58,568 nt of DNA. It comes from an uncultured Oscillospiraceae bacterium (GTDB lineage Bacteria > Bacillota > Clostridia > Oscillospirales > Oscillospiraceae). Within the stretch, counting starts at the first letter, position 1; every line of letters starts with the position of its first letter. The stretch spans positions 1 through 58,568 of the forward strand of contig CALXDT010000055.1 in the NCBI GenBank assembly GCA_944387125.1. The letters are read 5' to 3'. Below are positions 39,792 through 49,161 of the stretch, piece after piece. The notes under the pieces were generated by a model. The model ran no database searches. It worked only from the letters and a program-made list of their open reading frames with translations, and was not told where the DNA came from. A program made the position numbers and the translations under genes.

Positions 39792-42728
39792 TTATTCTGT
39801 AACGGTGAATTCCACGGAAGCCACAACACAGCTGTCAAAATATACGGTAACACTGTAGTCGCCGGCGGCGGTGGGAGCTTTGGGAAGATCCAATTCACCT
39901 GTGCGGTAATTGCCGCCTTCCCAGATGTCCTTCCAGATCCGCTGCTCCCGGGAGGCCAGGCTGGGGATCACATTGCCGTAAGCATCCCGGATGATGTACA
40001 TCACTTCCATTTGGGTTCCGGGGAGATAGAAGCTTTCCTCCGTCTGAAGAACGATGGAAATGCTGTCGCCGGAGGTAAATTCGGTGGTAAAATCATCCTT
40101 GGACATGCTGTCGAAGCGCCAATCCTCTTCCTCGGGGGTCTTCAGCAGATTCCCGGTGATGTCGTCCCGGGTCAGCCCATTGCCTTCAAAATCCGCCGCT
40201 TCCGGGCAGGTATAGGTATGGGTATTGTTGAAAATGGAGATGGCGCTGGCGGCCTGAATGGTAAACTGATACTTGGCGCCGGGATACCGATCCTGCACGG
40301 AGGCGGAGGCCTCCTTGCACTTGACCACGTTTTCGCTGTCGCTGCCATCGATGGTATACATCAGGAGCCACCCGCCGTCCGGGGCGGCGCCGGTGTATTC
40401 CCACTGGATCTGCAAGGCGGCGGGGTCGGAATCGTCTACGGTAATGGCCGTGATGTTAATGGGGTTGGCTGTGATGTTCGCCCGGGCGGGCTGGGTCATA
40501 CCGGCCGCGGTGACTTCCACGGTGTAGCTCACGGTGGGATCGATGTCCGTCAGATAGACTTCGGTATCGTGCACCGTCAGCTGCTTTTCATAGCCTGCGG
40601 TATTGTAGCAGCGGACAGTCCAGGTGTCTACCACAATATCTCCCGGGGCGTTCCAATGGATGGTCAGATCGCTGCCGCCATTGGAGGTGATGGTCAGGTC
40701 TTCTGCCAGGATCAGCCTGGAGGCCATAAATTCCAAGGAGGTGCTGCCGCTGAGGGACAGCTCCTCGCCGGCTTCCAGGGTGAAGGTGTAGACCTTGCCG
40801 ACGGTCAGCCCCTCGACGGTGATGGAATGACCGGTGAAGGTCTGGCGCTGGGGCTCCTCGCCTTCCGCCTGATATACCAGCGTCCATTCCTCAGGCTCGT
40901 CTCCGTCGGAGGTGAAGCTGAGCATCACGGAGCCGTCCTCCTGACCGGTAACGGCAGTGAAGCTGAGAATGCTGGTGGTGGTATCGGTGGTGAAAATATC
41001 CGAGGTTTGCCCTACCAATTCGTGAAAACCGCTGATCTGCAGCTGGATCCGATACATGGTGTTGGGCTGCAGACCGGTAAAGACGGCCTGGTTATCGACC
41101 AGCTGCTGGGTATTGGTGTTGCCGTAATTGTCCGAGCAGGTGACGGTGAGCAGCGCGTTGTCCACCTGGGTTTCTACATTGACGGTCAGCTGATTTCTGT
41201 CACCGATGATGGTGATATTGTCAATGGTTTGCAGGTATAGGTTTTGATACATCCAGTAAGCGCCGAAGCCGATGCCGGCCAGAACCAGAAGCACCAGGAT
41301 GGTGCTGAGGATCTTCTTTGACCGCTCCTTCGCTTTGGTTGAAGCGAATTTCCTTTCGCCCTTTTTTTTCTTCTTTTTGCCGGATGCTTCCTCCGGATCT
41401 TCCATCAAAGGCTCCGCAGGCACATCGGAATCGTCCAATTCCTCATCTTTGGCAAAGGCGAAGGGATCCGGCGGATCGGGGATATCCGGCAGGACGACTC
41501 CCTCGGGCGCTTCATGGGAGATCAGGTCGTCGGCCTTAGCCATGATCCGGGAAAGCTCATCGGACATTTCGTGGGGCTGCAGAGAATCGGCATCCTCTTC
41601 ACCGGGGATGGTCTCATCCACAGGCTCCGGGGGCCGGGCTTCCGGGTTCGGTTCGCCGGAAGTCTGGGACGGGGGCGCCTGGGAAGCCGGCTCCCCGTCT
41701 GCCGCCGGAGAAGCCGGGTCCGGATCCCCATCGGAGACAGGCGCCTCCGGAACAGCCTGAGGGGGCTGGCTCTCCGCGTCCGGGGCAGGGAGGACCGGTT
41801 CCTCGGGGGTTACATCCAGGGGGGTGTAGGGGGTAATGGGAACATCGTTGACGATATTGCGCTGCATATAGTCAACCAAGGCCCGCCGCATATCCATAGG
41901 CTCCTGCCAGCGTTCCTTCGGATCCGGATGGATCGCTTTCATGATGATCTCCGCCAGCTCATAGTCCGCATTCACCGGCGTGGGCAGCGGTGTATCCGGC
42001 GCCTTTCCCTGGAAAGGGAGATACCCGTCATTATACAGCTGGTACAGGATCATGCCCAATGCATATGTATCCGCGGTGAGATTCAGGCTGGACATGGGGT
42101 CATGCAGTTCCGGCGGGGTATAGAGGCTGCGGTATTTGTCCGGCAGCGCGGTATACTTCAAAGCGTCCATCATCACAAAGCCCAGGTCGCCGATGCGGTA
42201 TTCCTTTTTGGCGGATATAAACACGTTGCTGGGCTTCAGATCCACATACAGTGCGCCGGCCTCCCGGCATGCGGTCAGTGCCGAGCACAGATCCAAGCCC
42301 AGGTTCATGGCTTCCAAATGGCTGACCGGATTGGTGCGGACATACTTTTCCAAAGAACGCTTATAGCTGCCCACCATGTAAACTTCATAACCCAAACGGC
42401 GTTTGGTGATAGGTTCCATCTGCCAGTTGTCGTAGGACAGGAAGCCCTCCTGTGCGCTGAGGGTTTTCAGAAGCTGCGCTTCTTTCATCACGTCCTCGCC
42501 CTGCTGGCGGAAATATTCCATGGCGTCGGCAGGATCCCGATAGGCGCCCGCTAACAGAAGCGCATCCATCTGCGTCTGAGAAGCCGGGATGGCAATGATT
42601 TTTACAATGTACTTCTTATCGGAATTTTCCTTTATTGCAGGACAACAGCGGACACCGTTGTGCTCGCTCATTGGGGGGCCCATAGCAAACCCGTCCAGCA
42701 AAGGAGAGATGAGTTTGGGGTCTGACAA
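39792..42728 (-). CDS. Membrane Ser/Thr protein kinase with fibronectin III-like ectodomain
   Basis: A 978-residue protein. Residues 1-290 are a Hanks-type kinase: Lys in YIVKIIAIP, Glu in EDVMKEAQLL, catalytic loop YVDLKPSNVF (YVD instead of HRD), metal motif GDLG, and TPPEL with DTYALGMILYQLYNDGYLPF. An acidic, Pro-rich linker (about 300-450) and a KKKKKK cluster lead to one membrane segment (about 476-497, ILVLLVLAGIGFGAYWMY). Outside are three to four fibronectin III-like domains and a C-terminal beta domain. It lacks PASTA repeats, so it is not PknB/PrkC. The start is TTG at 42728 with AAAGGAGG upstream. It is divergent from the zinc-ribbon protein. Confidence 0.85.
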   Translation of the reverse strand: MSDPKLISPLLDGFAMGPPMSEHNGVRCCPAIKENSDKKYIVKIIAIPASQTQMDALLLAGAYRDPADAMEYFRQQGEDVMKEAQLLKTLSAQEGFLSYDNWQMEPITKRRLGYEVYMVGSYKRSLEKYVRTNPVSHLEAMNLGLDLCSALTACREAGALYVDLKPSNVFISAKKEYRIGDLGFVMMDALKYTALPDKYRSLYTPPELHDPMSSLNLTADTYALGMILYQLYNDGYLPFQGKAPDTPLPTPVNADYELAEIIMKAIHPDPKERWQEPMDMRRALVDYMQRNIVNDVPITPYTPLDVTPEEPVLPAPDAESQPPQAVPEAPVSDGDPDPASPAADGEPASQAPPSQTSGEPNPEARPPEPVDETIPGEEDADSLQPHEMSDELSRIMAKADDLISHEAPEGVVLPDIPDPPDPFAFAKDEELDDSDVPAEPLMEDPEEASGKKKKKKGERKFASTKAKERSKKILSTILVLLVLAGIGFGAYWMYQNLYLQTIDNITIIGDRNQLTVNVETQVDNALLTVTCSDNYGNTNTQQLVDNQAVFTGLQPNTMYRIQLQISGFHELVGQTSDIFTTDTTTSILSFTAVTGQEDGSVMLSFTSDGDEPEEWTLVYQAEGEEPQRQTFTGHSITVEGLTVGKVYTFTLEAGEELSLSGSTSLEFMASRLILAEDLTITSNGGSDLTIHWNAPGDIVVDTWTVRCYNTAGYEKQLTVHDTEVYLTDIDPTVSYTVEVTAAGMTQPARANITANPINITAITVDDSDPAALQIQWEYTGAAPDGGWLLMYTIDGSDSENVVKCKEASASVQDRYPGAKYQFTIQAASAISIFNNTHTYTCPEAADFEGNGLTRDDITGNLLKTPEEEDWRFDSMSKDDFTTEFTSGDSISIVLQTEESFYLPGTQMEVMYIIRDAYGNVIPSLASREQRIWKDIWEGGNYRTGELDLPKAPTAAGDYSVTVYFDSCVVASVEFTVTE

Positions 42729-42754
42729 AATGAATCGCCTCCTTTAACGCATCT

Positions 42755-42783
42755 ATCATAAAATAAAATGGGAAAAAATGCAA
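42755..42783 (-). promoter_or_regulatory. Kinase gene promoter
   Basis: Minus strand TTGCAT (42778-42783), 17-base spacer, TATGAT (42755-42760). The divergent promoter starts 12 bases away. Confidence 0.65.
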
Positions 42784-42794
42784 TACTTTTGTAG

Positions 42795-42823
42795 TTGTAA
42801 TCTTTGGAAATGCGTGGTATAAT
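42795..42823 (+). promoter_or_regulatory. Promoter of the zinc-ribbon protein gene
   Basis: TTGTAA (42795-42800), 17-base spacer, perfect TATAAT (42818-42823), 50 bases before the GTG start. Confidence 0.75.
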
Positions 42824-42872
42824 GTCAAAAATATTGATACCATTCGGGTATCCGCATTGGAGGGGATCGAAC

Positions 42873-43892
42873 GTGAGCAAGATTATTTGCGATATTTGCG
42901 GAACCACTTATCAGGACACAGCGGAATGCTGTCCCATATGCGGCTGTTCGCGGGACGCCGCGGCATCCATGCTGGGAGAAGACATTGTTTTTGAGGAGAC
43001 GCAGGATCTCCGAACCAGAGGCGGACGGTTTTCCGCAAAGAAGAAAAAGGAAATCTTTGATTACGATGAAGCCAACGCTGAGCCGGAAGAACCCATGCCG
43101 GAGGAGGATCCTTACGGGGAAGAGCCGGTTTATGAGGAGCCTCCCCGGCACAATACGGTTGCGGTCATACTGCTGACAGTGCTCATCGCGGTGCTGCTCC
43201 TGGGGGCCGGTTTCTTCTTTGTGCGCTATTATCTTCCCAACATGGGGCAGAAGGATGCGCAGCCCACAGAGACGTCGGCGCAGACTGACCAGACAGAGCC
43301 TTCTGCTACGGAGTATTCCATTCCCTGCACCAACCTGGTGCTGACCAGCGGCAAGGCGGAGCTGACCAACGAGGGCAATTATCATCTTCTGAATGTTGTG
43401 GCGCTGCCGGAGAACACCACCGATGAGATCATCTACACCTCCGCGGATGAAAGCATTGCCACAGTCAGCGAAAACGGGCGGATTACCGCCGTTTCCGAGG
43501 GTGAGACGGTGATCTACATTACCTGCGGCAATATTCAGCAGGTCTGCCCGGTGGTCTGCCGCTTTACGGTAGAGACGCAGCCGGAAACGGAGGCCACCGA
43601 AGCGGCTGCCGGGGAAACGGAGGAGCAGACCGAACAGACCACTGCGCCCACTTCCGCCCCGGATGTGGTTCTGAAGCTGGAGAAGACCGATGTGATGCTG
43701 GGTGTGTACTACGAATTTCAGCTGAAGCTGGACTGTGATCTGGAGCAGAACCAGGTCACTTGGACCTCTGAGCATCCTCACATTGCCACAGTGGATGAAA
43801 ACGGTGTGGTCAAGGCGCTGAAAGCCGGCACCACCGCCATCACCGCGAAATACGGCGATCAGGAAGTCAGCTGCATTGTCCGCTGCGGCTGA
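42873..43892 (+). CDS. Zinc-ribbon membrane protein with Ig-like (BIG2) domains
   Basis: A 339-residue protein. The N-terminus is a zinc ribbon (CDICG at 6-10 and CCPICGCS at about 19-26). An acidic cytosolic region follows, then one membrane segment near 95-120 (VAVILLTVLIAVLLLGAGFFFVRYY). Outside is a Thr-rich stretch and two bacterial Ig-like group 2 repeats (SIATVSENGRITAVSEGETVIYITC and HIATVDENGVVKALKAGTTAITAKYG). I use the GTG at 42873, with GGAGGGG upstream, because the ATG at 42804 lies inside the promoter. Divergent from the kinase, with the same inside-out layout, suggesting a shared pathway (inference). No catalytic domain. Confidence 0.75.
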   Translation: MSKIICDICGTTYQDTAECCPICGCSRDAAASMLGEDIVFEETQDLRTRGGRFSAKKKKEIFDYDEANAEPEEPMPEEDPYGEEPVYEEPPRHNTVAVILLTVLIAVLLLGAGFFFVRYYLPNMGQKDAQPTETSAQTDQTEPSATEYSIPCTNLVLTSGKAELTNEGNYHLLNVVALPENTTDEIIYTSADESIATVSENGRITAVSEGETVIYITCGNIQQVCPVVCRFTVETQPETEATEAAAGETEEQTEQTTAPTSAPDVVLKLEKTDVMLGVYYEFQLKLDCDLEQNQVTWTSEHPHIATVDENGVVKALKAGTTAITAKYGDQEVSCIVRCG

Positions 43893-43919
43893 GCTTCAGA
43901 AACGTTCCCACGAATCAAC

Positions 43920-43956
43920 CAGGGCGCACTGCGAAGGGATTTGCAGTGCGCCCTCA
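43920..43956. terminator. Terminator between convergent genes
   Basis: AGGGCGCACTGC (43921-43932) pairs perfectly with GCAGTGCGCCCT (43943-43954). T-tracts are weak on both sides. Confidence 0.7.
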
Positions 43957-43961
43957 TGTGT

Positions 43962-44165
43962 TTATTGGCCTTCCGCAATGGCCCGTCTGCGAAACAGGAA
44001 CGAAATGCACCACAGTCCCGCAAGACCCACGATGCCGTAGACCAGACGGCTGAGCAGTATCCCGCTGCCGCCGAACAGCCAGGCAACCAGGTCAAACCGA
44101 AAAAGCCCGATCAGCCCCCAGTTGATGCAGCCGATGATGGACAGAATCAGAGCAAGGGTATCCAT
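43962..44165 (-). CDS. DUF378 small membrane protein
   Basis: A 67-residue protein with two hydrophobic segments. The sequence LSIIGCINWGLIGLFRFDLVAWLFGG and YGIVGLAGLWCISFLF is the DUF378 (YuzA-like) pattern. GGGAGGTAAG precedes the ATG. Unknown function; widespread in Firmicutes. It stands alone between a bidirectional terminator and the ispE promoter region. Confidence 0.88.
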   Translation of the reverse strand: MDTLALILSIIGCINWGLIGLFRFDLVAWLFGGSGILLSRLVYGIVGLAGLWCISFLFRRRAIAEGQ

Positions 44166-44235
44166 ATGCGCTTACCTCCCTTTCAACGTTTGATATGGAT
44201 AGGATGCACAGGTTTTCCGATTTTATCAGGATGGG

Positions 44236-44264
44236 TTGAAAAAAACGGATTCTGCCGTTATAAT
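44236..44264 (+). promoter_or_regulatory. ispE promoter
   Basis: TTGAAA (44236-44241), 17-base spacer, perfect TATAAT (44259-44264), about 52 bases before the ATG. Confidence 0.75.
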
Positions 44265-44316
44265 ACCAGTAACTGTACAACCGCTCCGGACGGTTGAAGG
44301 TAGAAAGGAACGAGCT

Positions 44317-45174
44317 ATGACCACACTGTATGAAGGCGCTTATGCGAAGCTGAATTTGACCCTGGATGTTTTGGGAAAACGAAAAGACGGCTATCACGAT
44401 CTGCAAAGTGTGATGCAGACCATTTCCATCCGGGATGATGTGGAGATTGATATAGGAACCGGGAAGGAATGGAAGCTGCTGTGCTCCATGGAGGGCATTC
44501 CCACCGACCGGCGGAACCTGGCCATGAAGGCTGCCGCGGTGTACTGCGACGCACTGGGGAAGGATCCCGGCGGCCTGGAGATCCGCATTCACAAGCGGAT
44601 TCCCTCCGGTGCGGGCATGGGCGGCGGCAGTGCCGACGCGGCGGCAGTGCTCCGGGCCTTGAACCGGCATTATGGCGAGCCGTTGTCTCTGCCGGCGCTG
44701 GCGGAGCTGGGCGCGCAGGTGGGCAGCGATGTGCCGTTCTGCACCATCTGCGGCACCGCTATGGTAGAGGGCAGAGGCGAGCGGCTGCGAAAGCTGCCCG
44801 ATATGCCCGACTGCGTATTTGTGGTGTGCAAGCCGGAGTTCTCTGTGTCCACCCCGGAGCTGTACCAAAAAATCGATACGGCAGCCATTCCCGTCCGCCC
44901 GGACAACCGGGCAATGGAAAGCGCGCTGCTGGCCGGGGATCTGGAAGCGGTGGCCAGGCAGGTGTACAATGTATTCGATCCGGTGGTCACGGCGGAGCAT
45001 TTGGAGCTGAACTATATTAAGTCCATCTGCAACAGCTACGGTTCTCTGGCACAGCAGATGACCGGCTCCGGTTCCGCGGTATTTGCCATTCTGCCCAGCT
45101 TTGAATACGCGGCGGTGGTGTGCAATATGCTGAAGGAGAACTATCCTCAGGTTTATATTGCCAAACCTGTATAA
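44317..45174 (+). CDS. ispE: 4-diphosphocytidyl-2-C-methyl-D-erythritol kinase
   Basis: A 285-residue GHMP-superfamily kinase of the MEP pathway of isoprenoid synthesis. AYAKLNLTLDVLGKRKDGYHDLQSVMQTISI is the family N-terminus with the substrate Lys. IPSGAGMGGGSADAAAVLRALN near residue 95 is the ATP-binding glycine-rich loop, and QMTGSGSAVFAI near residue 250 is the C-terminal GHMP motif. GAAAGGA precedes the ATG. Its terminator overlaps the leader of spoIIR. Full length. Confidence 0.95.
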   Translation: MTTLYEGAYAKLNLTLDVLGKRKDGYHDLQSVMQTISIRDDVEIDIGTGKEWKLLCSMEGIPTDRRNLAMKAAAVYCDALGKDPGGLEIRIHKRIPSGAGMGGGSADAAAVLRALNRHYGEPLSLPALAELGAQVGSDVPFCTICGTAMVEGRGERLRKLPDMPDCVFVVCKPEFSVSTPELYQKIDTAAIPVRPDNRAMESALLAGDLEAVARQVYNVFDPVVTAEHLELNYIKSICNSYGSLAQQMTGSGSAVFAILPSFEYAAVVCNMLKENYPQVYIAKPV

Positions 45175-45183
45175 TTTTGCCGG

Positions 45184-45226
45184 ACGCCGTCCATACTGAT
45201 GGTAATTCAGTATGGACGGTGTTTTT
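45184..45226 (+). terminator. ispE terminator abutting the spoIIR start
   Basis: CCGTCCATACTGA (45187-45199) pairs perfectly with TCAGTATGGACGG (45207-45219), followed by TGTTTTT and then directly the spoIIR ATG at 45227. The only ribosome-site-like purines (GGACGGTG) lie in the stem. Confidence 0.8.
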
Positions 45227-45838
45227 ATGAAACGATTGGTTAGAAACACGCTGTTTTGCCTGGTTTTGGCAGGAACGGTGTGGTGTGCGTCTTTGCTATT
45301 TGACCGCCAGACCCTGAACGAGGATCTGATCCGGCTCCATGTGGTGGCCAATTCCGACAGTCAGGAGGATCAGAGCATAAAACTGCAGGTGCGCGACGCA
45401 GTGCTGCAGAGCCTGGAAGGGGATCTGGCGCGGGTTACGGATGTGGAGGAGGCCAAAGCCTATATCCGGGAAAATCTGCCGAAGATCCAGGGCGTGGTGA
45501 ATCAGACGCTGGAAAGCCTGGGCTTTCACGGCGGCGCCGCGGTGACGCTGTGTCAGGAACGCTTTGATACCCGTACGTATCCTACCTTCACCCTGCCGGC
45601 CGGAGTTTATGAGGCGCTGCGGATCACCATTGGTCAGGGAGAGGGGAAGAACTGGTGGTGCGTGGCATTTCCCAGTCTTTGCCTGCCCTGTACGTCAGAG
45701 GGGTTTTCTCAGGTGGCGTCAGGGGCCGGATTCTCCGATCCTCTGTCCGGCGCGTTGTCCGGTGAACCGGAATATCAGGTGCGCTTTTACCTGCTGGACC
45801 TGTTGGGGCGATTGGAGAACCGCCTTTTCCGGGACTGA
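45227..45838 (+). CDS. spoIIR: Stage II sporulation protein R
   Basis: A 203-residue secreted signalling protein. Made in the forespore, it triggers SpoIIGA to process pro-sigma-E in the mother cell. The signal peptide (RLVRNTLFCLVLAGTVWCASLLF) leads into IRLHVVANSDSQEDQSIKLQVRDAVL, the SpoIIR hallmark. LPAGVYEALRITIGQGEGKNWWCVAFPSLCLP is the second. The family is usually a sigma-F gene, but I find no convincing sigma-F promoter. The ATG lies in the T-tract of the ispE terminator, so its translation signal is unusual. addB follows. Confidence 0.92.
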   Translation: MKRLVRNTLFCLVLAGTVWCASLLFDRQTLNEDLIRLHVVANSDSQEDQSIKLQVRDAVLQSLEGDLARVTDVEEAKAYIRENLPKIQGVVNQTLESLGFHGGAAVTLCQERFDTRTYPTFTLPAGVYEALRITIGQGEGKNWWCVAFPSLCLPCTSEGFSQVASGAGFSDPLSGALSGEPEYQVRFYLLDLLGRLENRLFRD

Positions 45839-45846
45839 CGGTTCCG

Positions 45847-45875
45847 TTGCGCCTGGAGAAAAAGTGTGGTATAGT
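45847..45875 (+). promoter_or_regulatory. addBA promoter
   Basis: TTGCGC (45847-45852), 17-base spacer, TATAGT (45870-45875), 25 bases before the addB ATG, starting just after the spoIIR stop. Confidence 0.6.
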
Positions 45876-45900
45876 AAAAAGAAAAAAGGAGGAGGCGCCT

Positions 45901-48900
45901 ATGCTGCACCTGCTGCTGGGGCGGGACTGGACTGCCAACCGGGAGGAGGTCTTCCGGCGTATTTCCCGGGACATACAAAACAAGCAGGGGAACCGGATCC
46001 TGCTGGTTCCGGAACTGATCAGCCACGAAACAGAGCGGCTTCTTTGCAAGGCAGGGGGTGATACGGCCAGCCGGTATGCGGAAGTCCTCTCCTTCACCCG
46101 CCTTGCCCGTCGGGTGGCAGATACCATGGGCGGCACCACCCGGGAATGCCTGGACAATGGCGGCCGGGTAGTGGCCATGGCTGCGGCGGCCCGTCAGCTG
46201 AGCAGCCGGCTGAAGGCTTATGCCGCTGTGGAGACAAAACCGGAGTTTCTCACCGGCCTGATTGACGGCGTGGATGAGTTTAAGCGCTGCTGTATCACTT
46301 CCCGGGATCTGAAGATCGCGGCGGCTCAGACAGAGGGAAGCCTTGCGCAGAAGCTGGAAGAGCTTTCTTTGCTGATGGAGACCTACGACAGTCTGTGCAG
46401 CCGGGGAAAGCGGGATCCCCGGGATCAGATGACATGGCTGCTGGAGCAGATGGAGCAGGGCACCTTTGCCCAGGAGCACACCTTTTACATAGACGGTTTC
46501 CCGGACTTCACCCGGCAGAATTTGGCGATTCTGGATCATCTGATCCGGGTCTGCCCCCATGTGACCGTAAGCATGAACTGCGACCGACCCGGTTCGGGAC
46601 TGCTGGCGTTTGAAAAGGCGGGAGCCACCGCCAGGGAGCTGATCCAGTGCGCCCGGCGAGCCGGAGTGGAGGTTCAGGTGGAGACGGTGCCGGAAACGGT
46701 TCGCCCATTGCATTCCGTCCGGGAGCGGATTTTTCAGGGGAGCATCACCCAGGGAGAAGCCAGGGACTGCCTGCAGGCCTGCAGAGGGCAGAATCCCTAC
46801 CAATCCTGTCTGGACGCGGCAAAGCGGATCCGGAAACTGGTGGAGCAGGGATGCCGGTACCGGGATATTGCTTTGGTATGCACAGACATGGGGGTCTACC
46901 GGCCGCTGGTGGATCTGACCTTCCACCGGTTTCACATTCCTTTGTATTGTTCCGGCACGGAGCAGATTCTGGATAAAAACGTCATCTACACGGTGCTGGC
47001 GGCAATGGAAGCGGCATTAAGCGGCTTTGACCAGCGAAGCACCCTGGCATATCTGCGTTCGGTCCTCTCCCCATTGGAACCGGATCTCTGCGACGAAATC
47101 GAAAACTATGCCATCATCTGGGGAATCCGGGGGCAGGCCTGGGTGGATCCCTGGGATAAGCATCCCCAGGGCTTGGGCGGAATCTGGACGGAAGAAGACA
47201 GGCGGCTTCTGGAGGCATGGAACGCTGCCCGGGACATGGCCATTTCTCCTTTGGAGCGGCTGCGCCGGGGGTTCCGGGATGCGGCGGATCTGCGAGAACA
47301 GGTCAACGCGCTGTATGGCTTTCTGGAGGATATCCGCCTGGAGCAGCGGCTGTCTCAAATGGCGCAGGAGCTGGACGATGCCGGTGAAAACCGGGAGGCG
47401 CAGATCCTGAACCAGCTTTGGGAGATCCTGCTCTCTGCTCTGGAACAGATGTATGATGTGCTGGGTCAGACCCATTGGGAACCGGAGAGCTTTATCCGGC
47501 TTTTCAAGCTGCTATTGAGCCAGTACGATGTAGGTACCATTCCGCCGGTGCTGGACGCGGTGCAGATGGGGCAGGTTTCCGCCATGCGCTGCAATCAGCA
47601 GAAGCACCTGATTCTCTTAGGCGCGGAAGAAGGCAGTCTTCCCGGCTACTCCGGCTCCACCGGCGTGCTGACAGACCAGGAGCGCACGATTCTCCGGGAA
47701 CTGGGCGTTCCCCTGACCGGCGGCGCCATGGAGGGAATCCAGGCGGAGTTTGCGGAAATCTACGGCGTTTTTTCAGGTGCGGAGGAGTCTGTTCGGGTCT
47801 ACTGTTCCGATGAACAGCCTTCCTTTGTGTTCCGCCGGCTTGCGCAGATGGCCGGAGGGGAGGAAGCGGTTTCGGAAGACCTGGGATTTGCCCAGGCGGA
47901 CGGATTTGAAGCAGGCGCTTTCCTGGCCCGGTGGAATGCCCGGGATCAGGCGGAGGCTCTGGGGGTGCTGGATGCCTATTCGGATATCTGCCGCCGTCGG
48001 GATTATTCTCTGGGCACGGTAACGGGAAAGCATATCCGCGCCATTTATGGCAATACCCTGCAGCTGTCTGCCTCCCAGATCGACCAGGTGGGGAAGTGCC
48101 GGCTGTCATATTTTCTGCAATACGGCATACGCGCCAGGGAGCGCAGGGAAGCCAGGATCGACCCCGCGGAATTCGGCACCTATGTCCACGCGGTTCTGGA
48201 GCATACTGCCCGATGCGTCCGGGATCTGGGCGGGTTCCATAAGGTATCGCTGGAGCAGACCCTGGAACTGGCGCACCGGTACAGCGAAGCGTACGCCCAG
48301 GAGAGGTTTGGACAAATCGCTTCGGATCGGATGCTGTATTTGTTCCGCAGGAATCTGCTGGAACTGGATATGGTGGTGCGGGAGCTGTGGCTGGAGCTTC
48401 GGAAGGCGGACTTTGAGCCGGTGGACTTTGAGGTGGGCTTTGGCTCCCATGCCGATCTTCCGCCCATTGTCATTCCCAACCGGGGGATGGACGCCATCGT
48501 TCGGGGATTTGTGGATCGGCTGGATGCCTGGAAGGCGGGGCCAAACACCTATTTCCGGGTGGTGGACTATAAAACCGGAAACAAGGATTTTGACTACTGT
48601 GATGTATTTAACGGTGTGGGTCTGCAGATGCTTTTGTATCTGTTTGCCCTGCGGGACAGCGGTCACGAGCAGCTGGGCGACAAACCGATTCCTGCCGGGG
48701 TTCAGTATTTTCCGGCGCGGGCGCCCTATCTGAGCGTGGATGGGAAGCTGAATCGGGAGGAGGCGGAGGACGCCCGGAAAGATCAGTGGAAGCGCCGCGG
48801 GCTGGTACTGTCGGATCAGAGCGTATTGCAGGCCATGGAGCCGGGGGCCGCGCCTGAACGGATGTGCTACAGCCTGCGGAAGGACGGGAGCCTCTCAGGG

Positions 48901-49161
48901 GATTTGGCGAATCGAGAACAGATGAAGCTGCTGGAAGGGTATATTTATCACATTTTAGCCAGAACCGTGGAGGATATTGCCTCCGGAAACGTTCAGCCCA
49001 ATCCCTATACCCGAGGCGCCAGCCACAACGCCTGTACATACTGCCCCTATGGGTCGGTGTGCCACCAACAGTCTGTGGAAGGCCGCCGAAACTATAAGGC
49101 CATGACTGCCCAGAGGTTCTGGGAGGAGATAGAAAAGGAGATGAAGCGCCATGGCGGATAA
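45901..49161 (+). CDS. addB: ATP-dependent helicase/nuclease subunit B (AddB)
   Basis: A 1086-residue subunit of AddAB, which resects double-strand breaks for RecA-dependent repair. LHLLLGRDWTANREEVFRRI opens it, followed by ILLVPELISHETERLL; the helicase core has decayed motifs, as is usual for AddB. The nuclease domain is C-terminal with DYKTG near residue 890. The four cysteines of the 4Fe-4S staple are visible: KCRLSYF near 732 and C-x2-C-x5-C in CTYCPYGSVC near 1044-1053. AAGGAGGAGG precedes the ATG. It overlaps addA by 11 bases. Confidence 0.95.
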   Translation: MLHLLLGRDWTANREEVFRRISRDIQNKQGNRILLVPELISHETERLLCKAGGDTASRYAEVLSFTRLARRVADTMGGTTRECLDNGGRVVAMAAAARQLSSRLKAYAAVETKPEFLTGLIDGVDEFKRCCITSRDLKIAAAQTEGSLAQKLEELSLLMETYDSLCSRGKRDPRDQMTWLLEQMEQGTFAQEHTFYIDGFPDFTRQNLAILDHLIRVCPHVTVSMNCDRPGSGLLAFEKAGATARELIQCARRAGVEVQVETVPETVRPLHSVRERIFQGSITQGEARDCLQACRGQNPYQSCLDAAKRIRKLVEQGCRYRDIALVCTDMGVYRPLVDLTFHRFHIPLYCSGTEQILDKNVIYTVLAAMEAALSGFDQRSTLAYLRSVLSPLEPDLCDEIENYAIIWGIRGQAWVDPWDKHPQGLGGIWTEEDRRLLEAWNAARDMAISPLERLRRGFRDAADLREQVNALYGFLEDIRLEQRLSQMAQELDDAGENREAQILNQLWEILLSALEQMYDVLGQTHWEPESFIRLFKLLLSQYDVGTIPPVLDAVQMGQVSAMRCNQQKHLILLGAEEGSLPGYSGSTGVLTDQERTILRELGVPLTGGAMEGIQAEFAEIYGVFSGAEESVRVYCSDEQPSFVFRRLAQMAGGEEAVSEDLGFAQADGFEAGAFLARWNARDQAEALGVLDAYSDICRRRDYSLGTVTGKHIRAIYGNTLQLSASQIDQVGKCRLSYFLQYGIRARERREARIDPAEFGTYVHAVLEHTARCVRDLGGFHKVSLEQTLELAHRYSEAYAQERFGQIASDRMLYLFRRNLLELDMVVRELWLELRKADFEPVDFEVGFGSHADLPPIVIPNRGMDAIVRGFVDRLDAWKAGPNTYFRVVDYKTGNKDFDYCDVFNGVGLQMLLYLFALRDSGHEQLGDKPIPAGVQYFPARAPYLSVDGKLNREEAEDARKDQWKRRGLVLSDQSVLQAMEPGAAPERMCYSLRKDGSLSGDLANREQMKLLEGYIYHILARTVEDIASGNVQPNPYTRGASHNACTYCPYGSVCHQQSVEGRRNYKAMTAQRFWEEIEKEMKRHGG

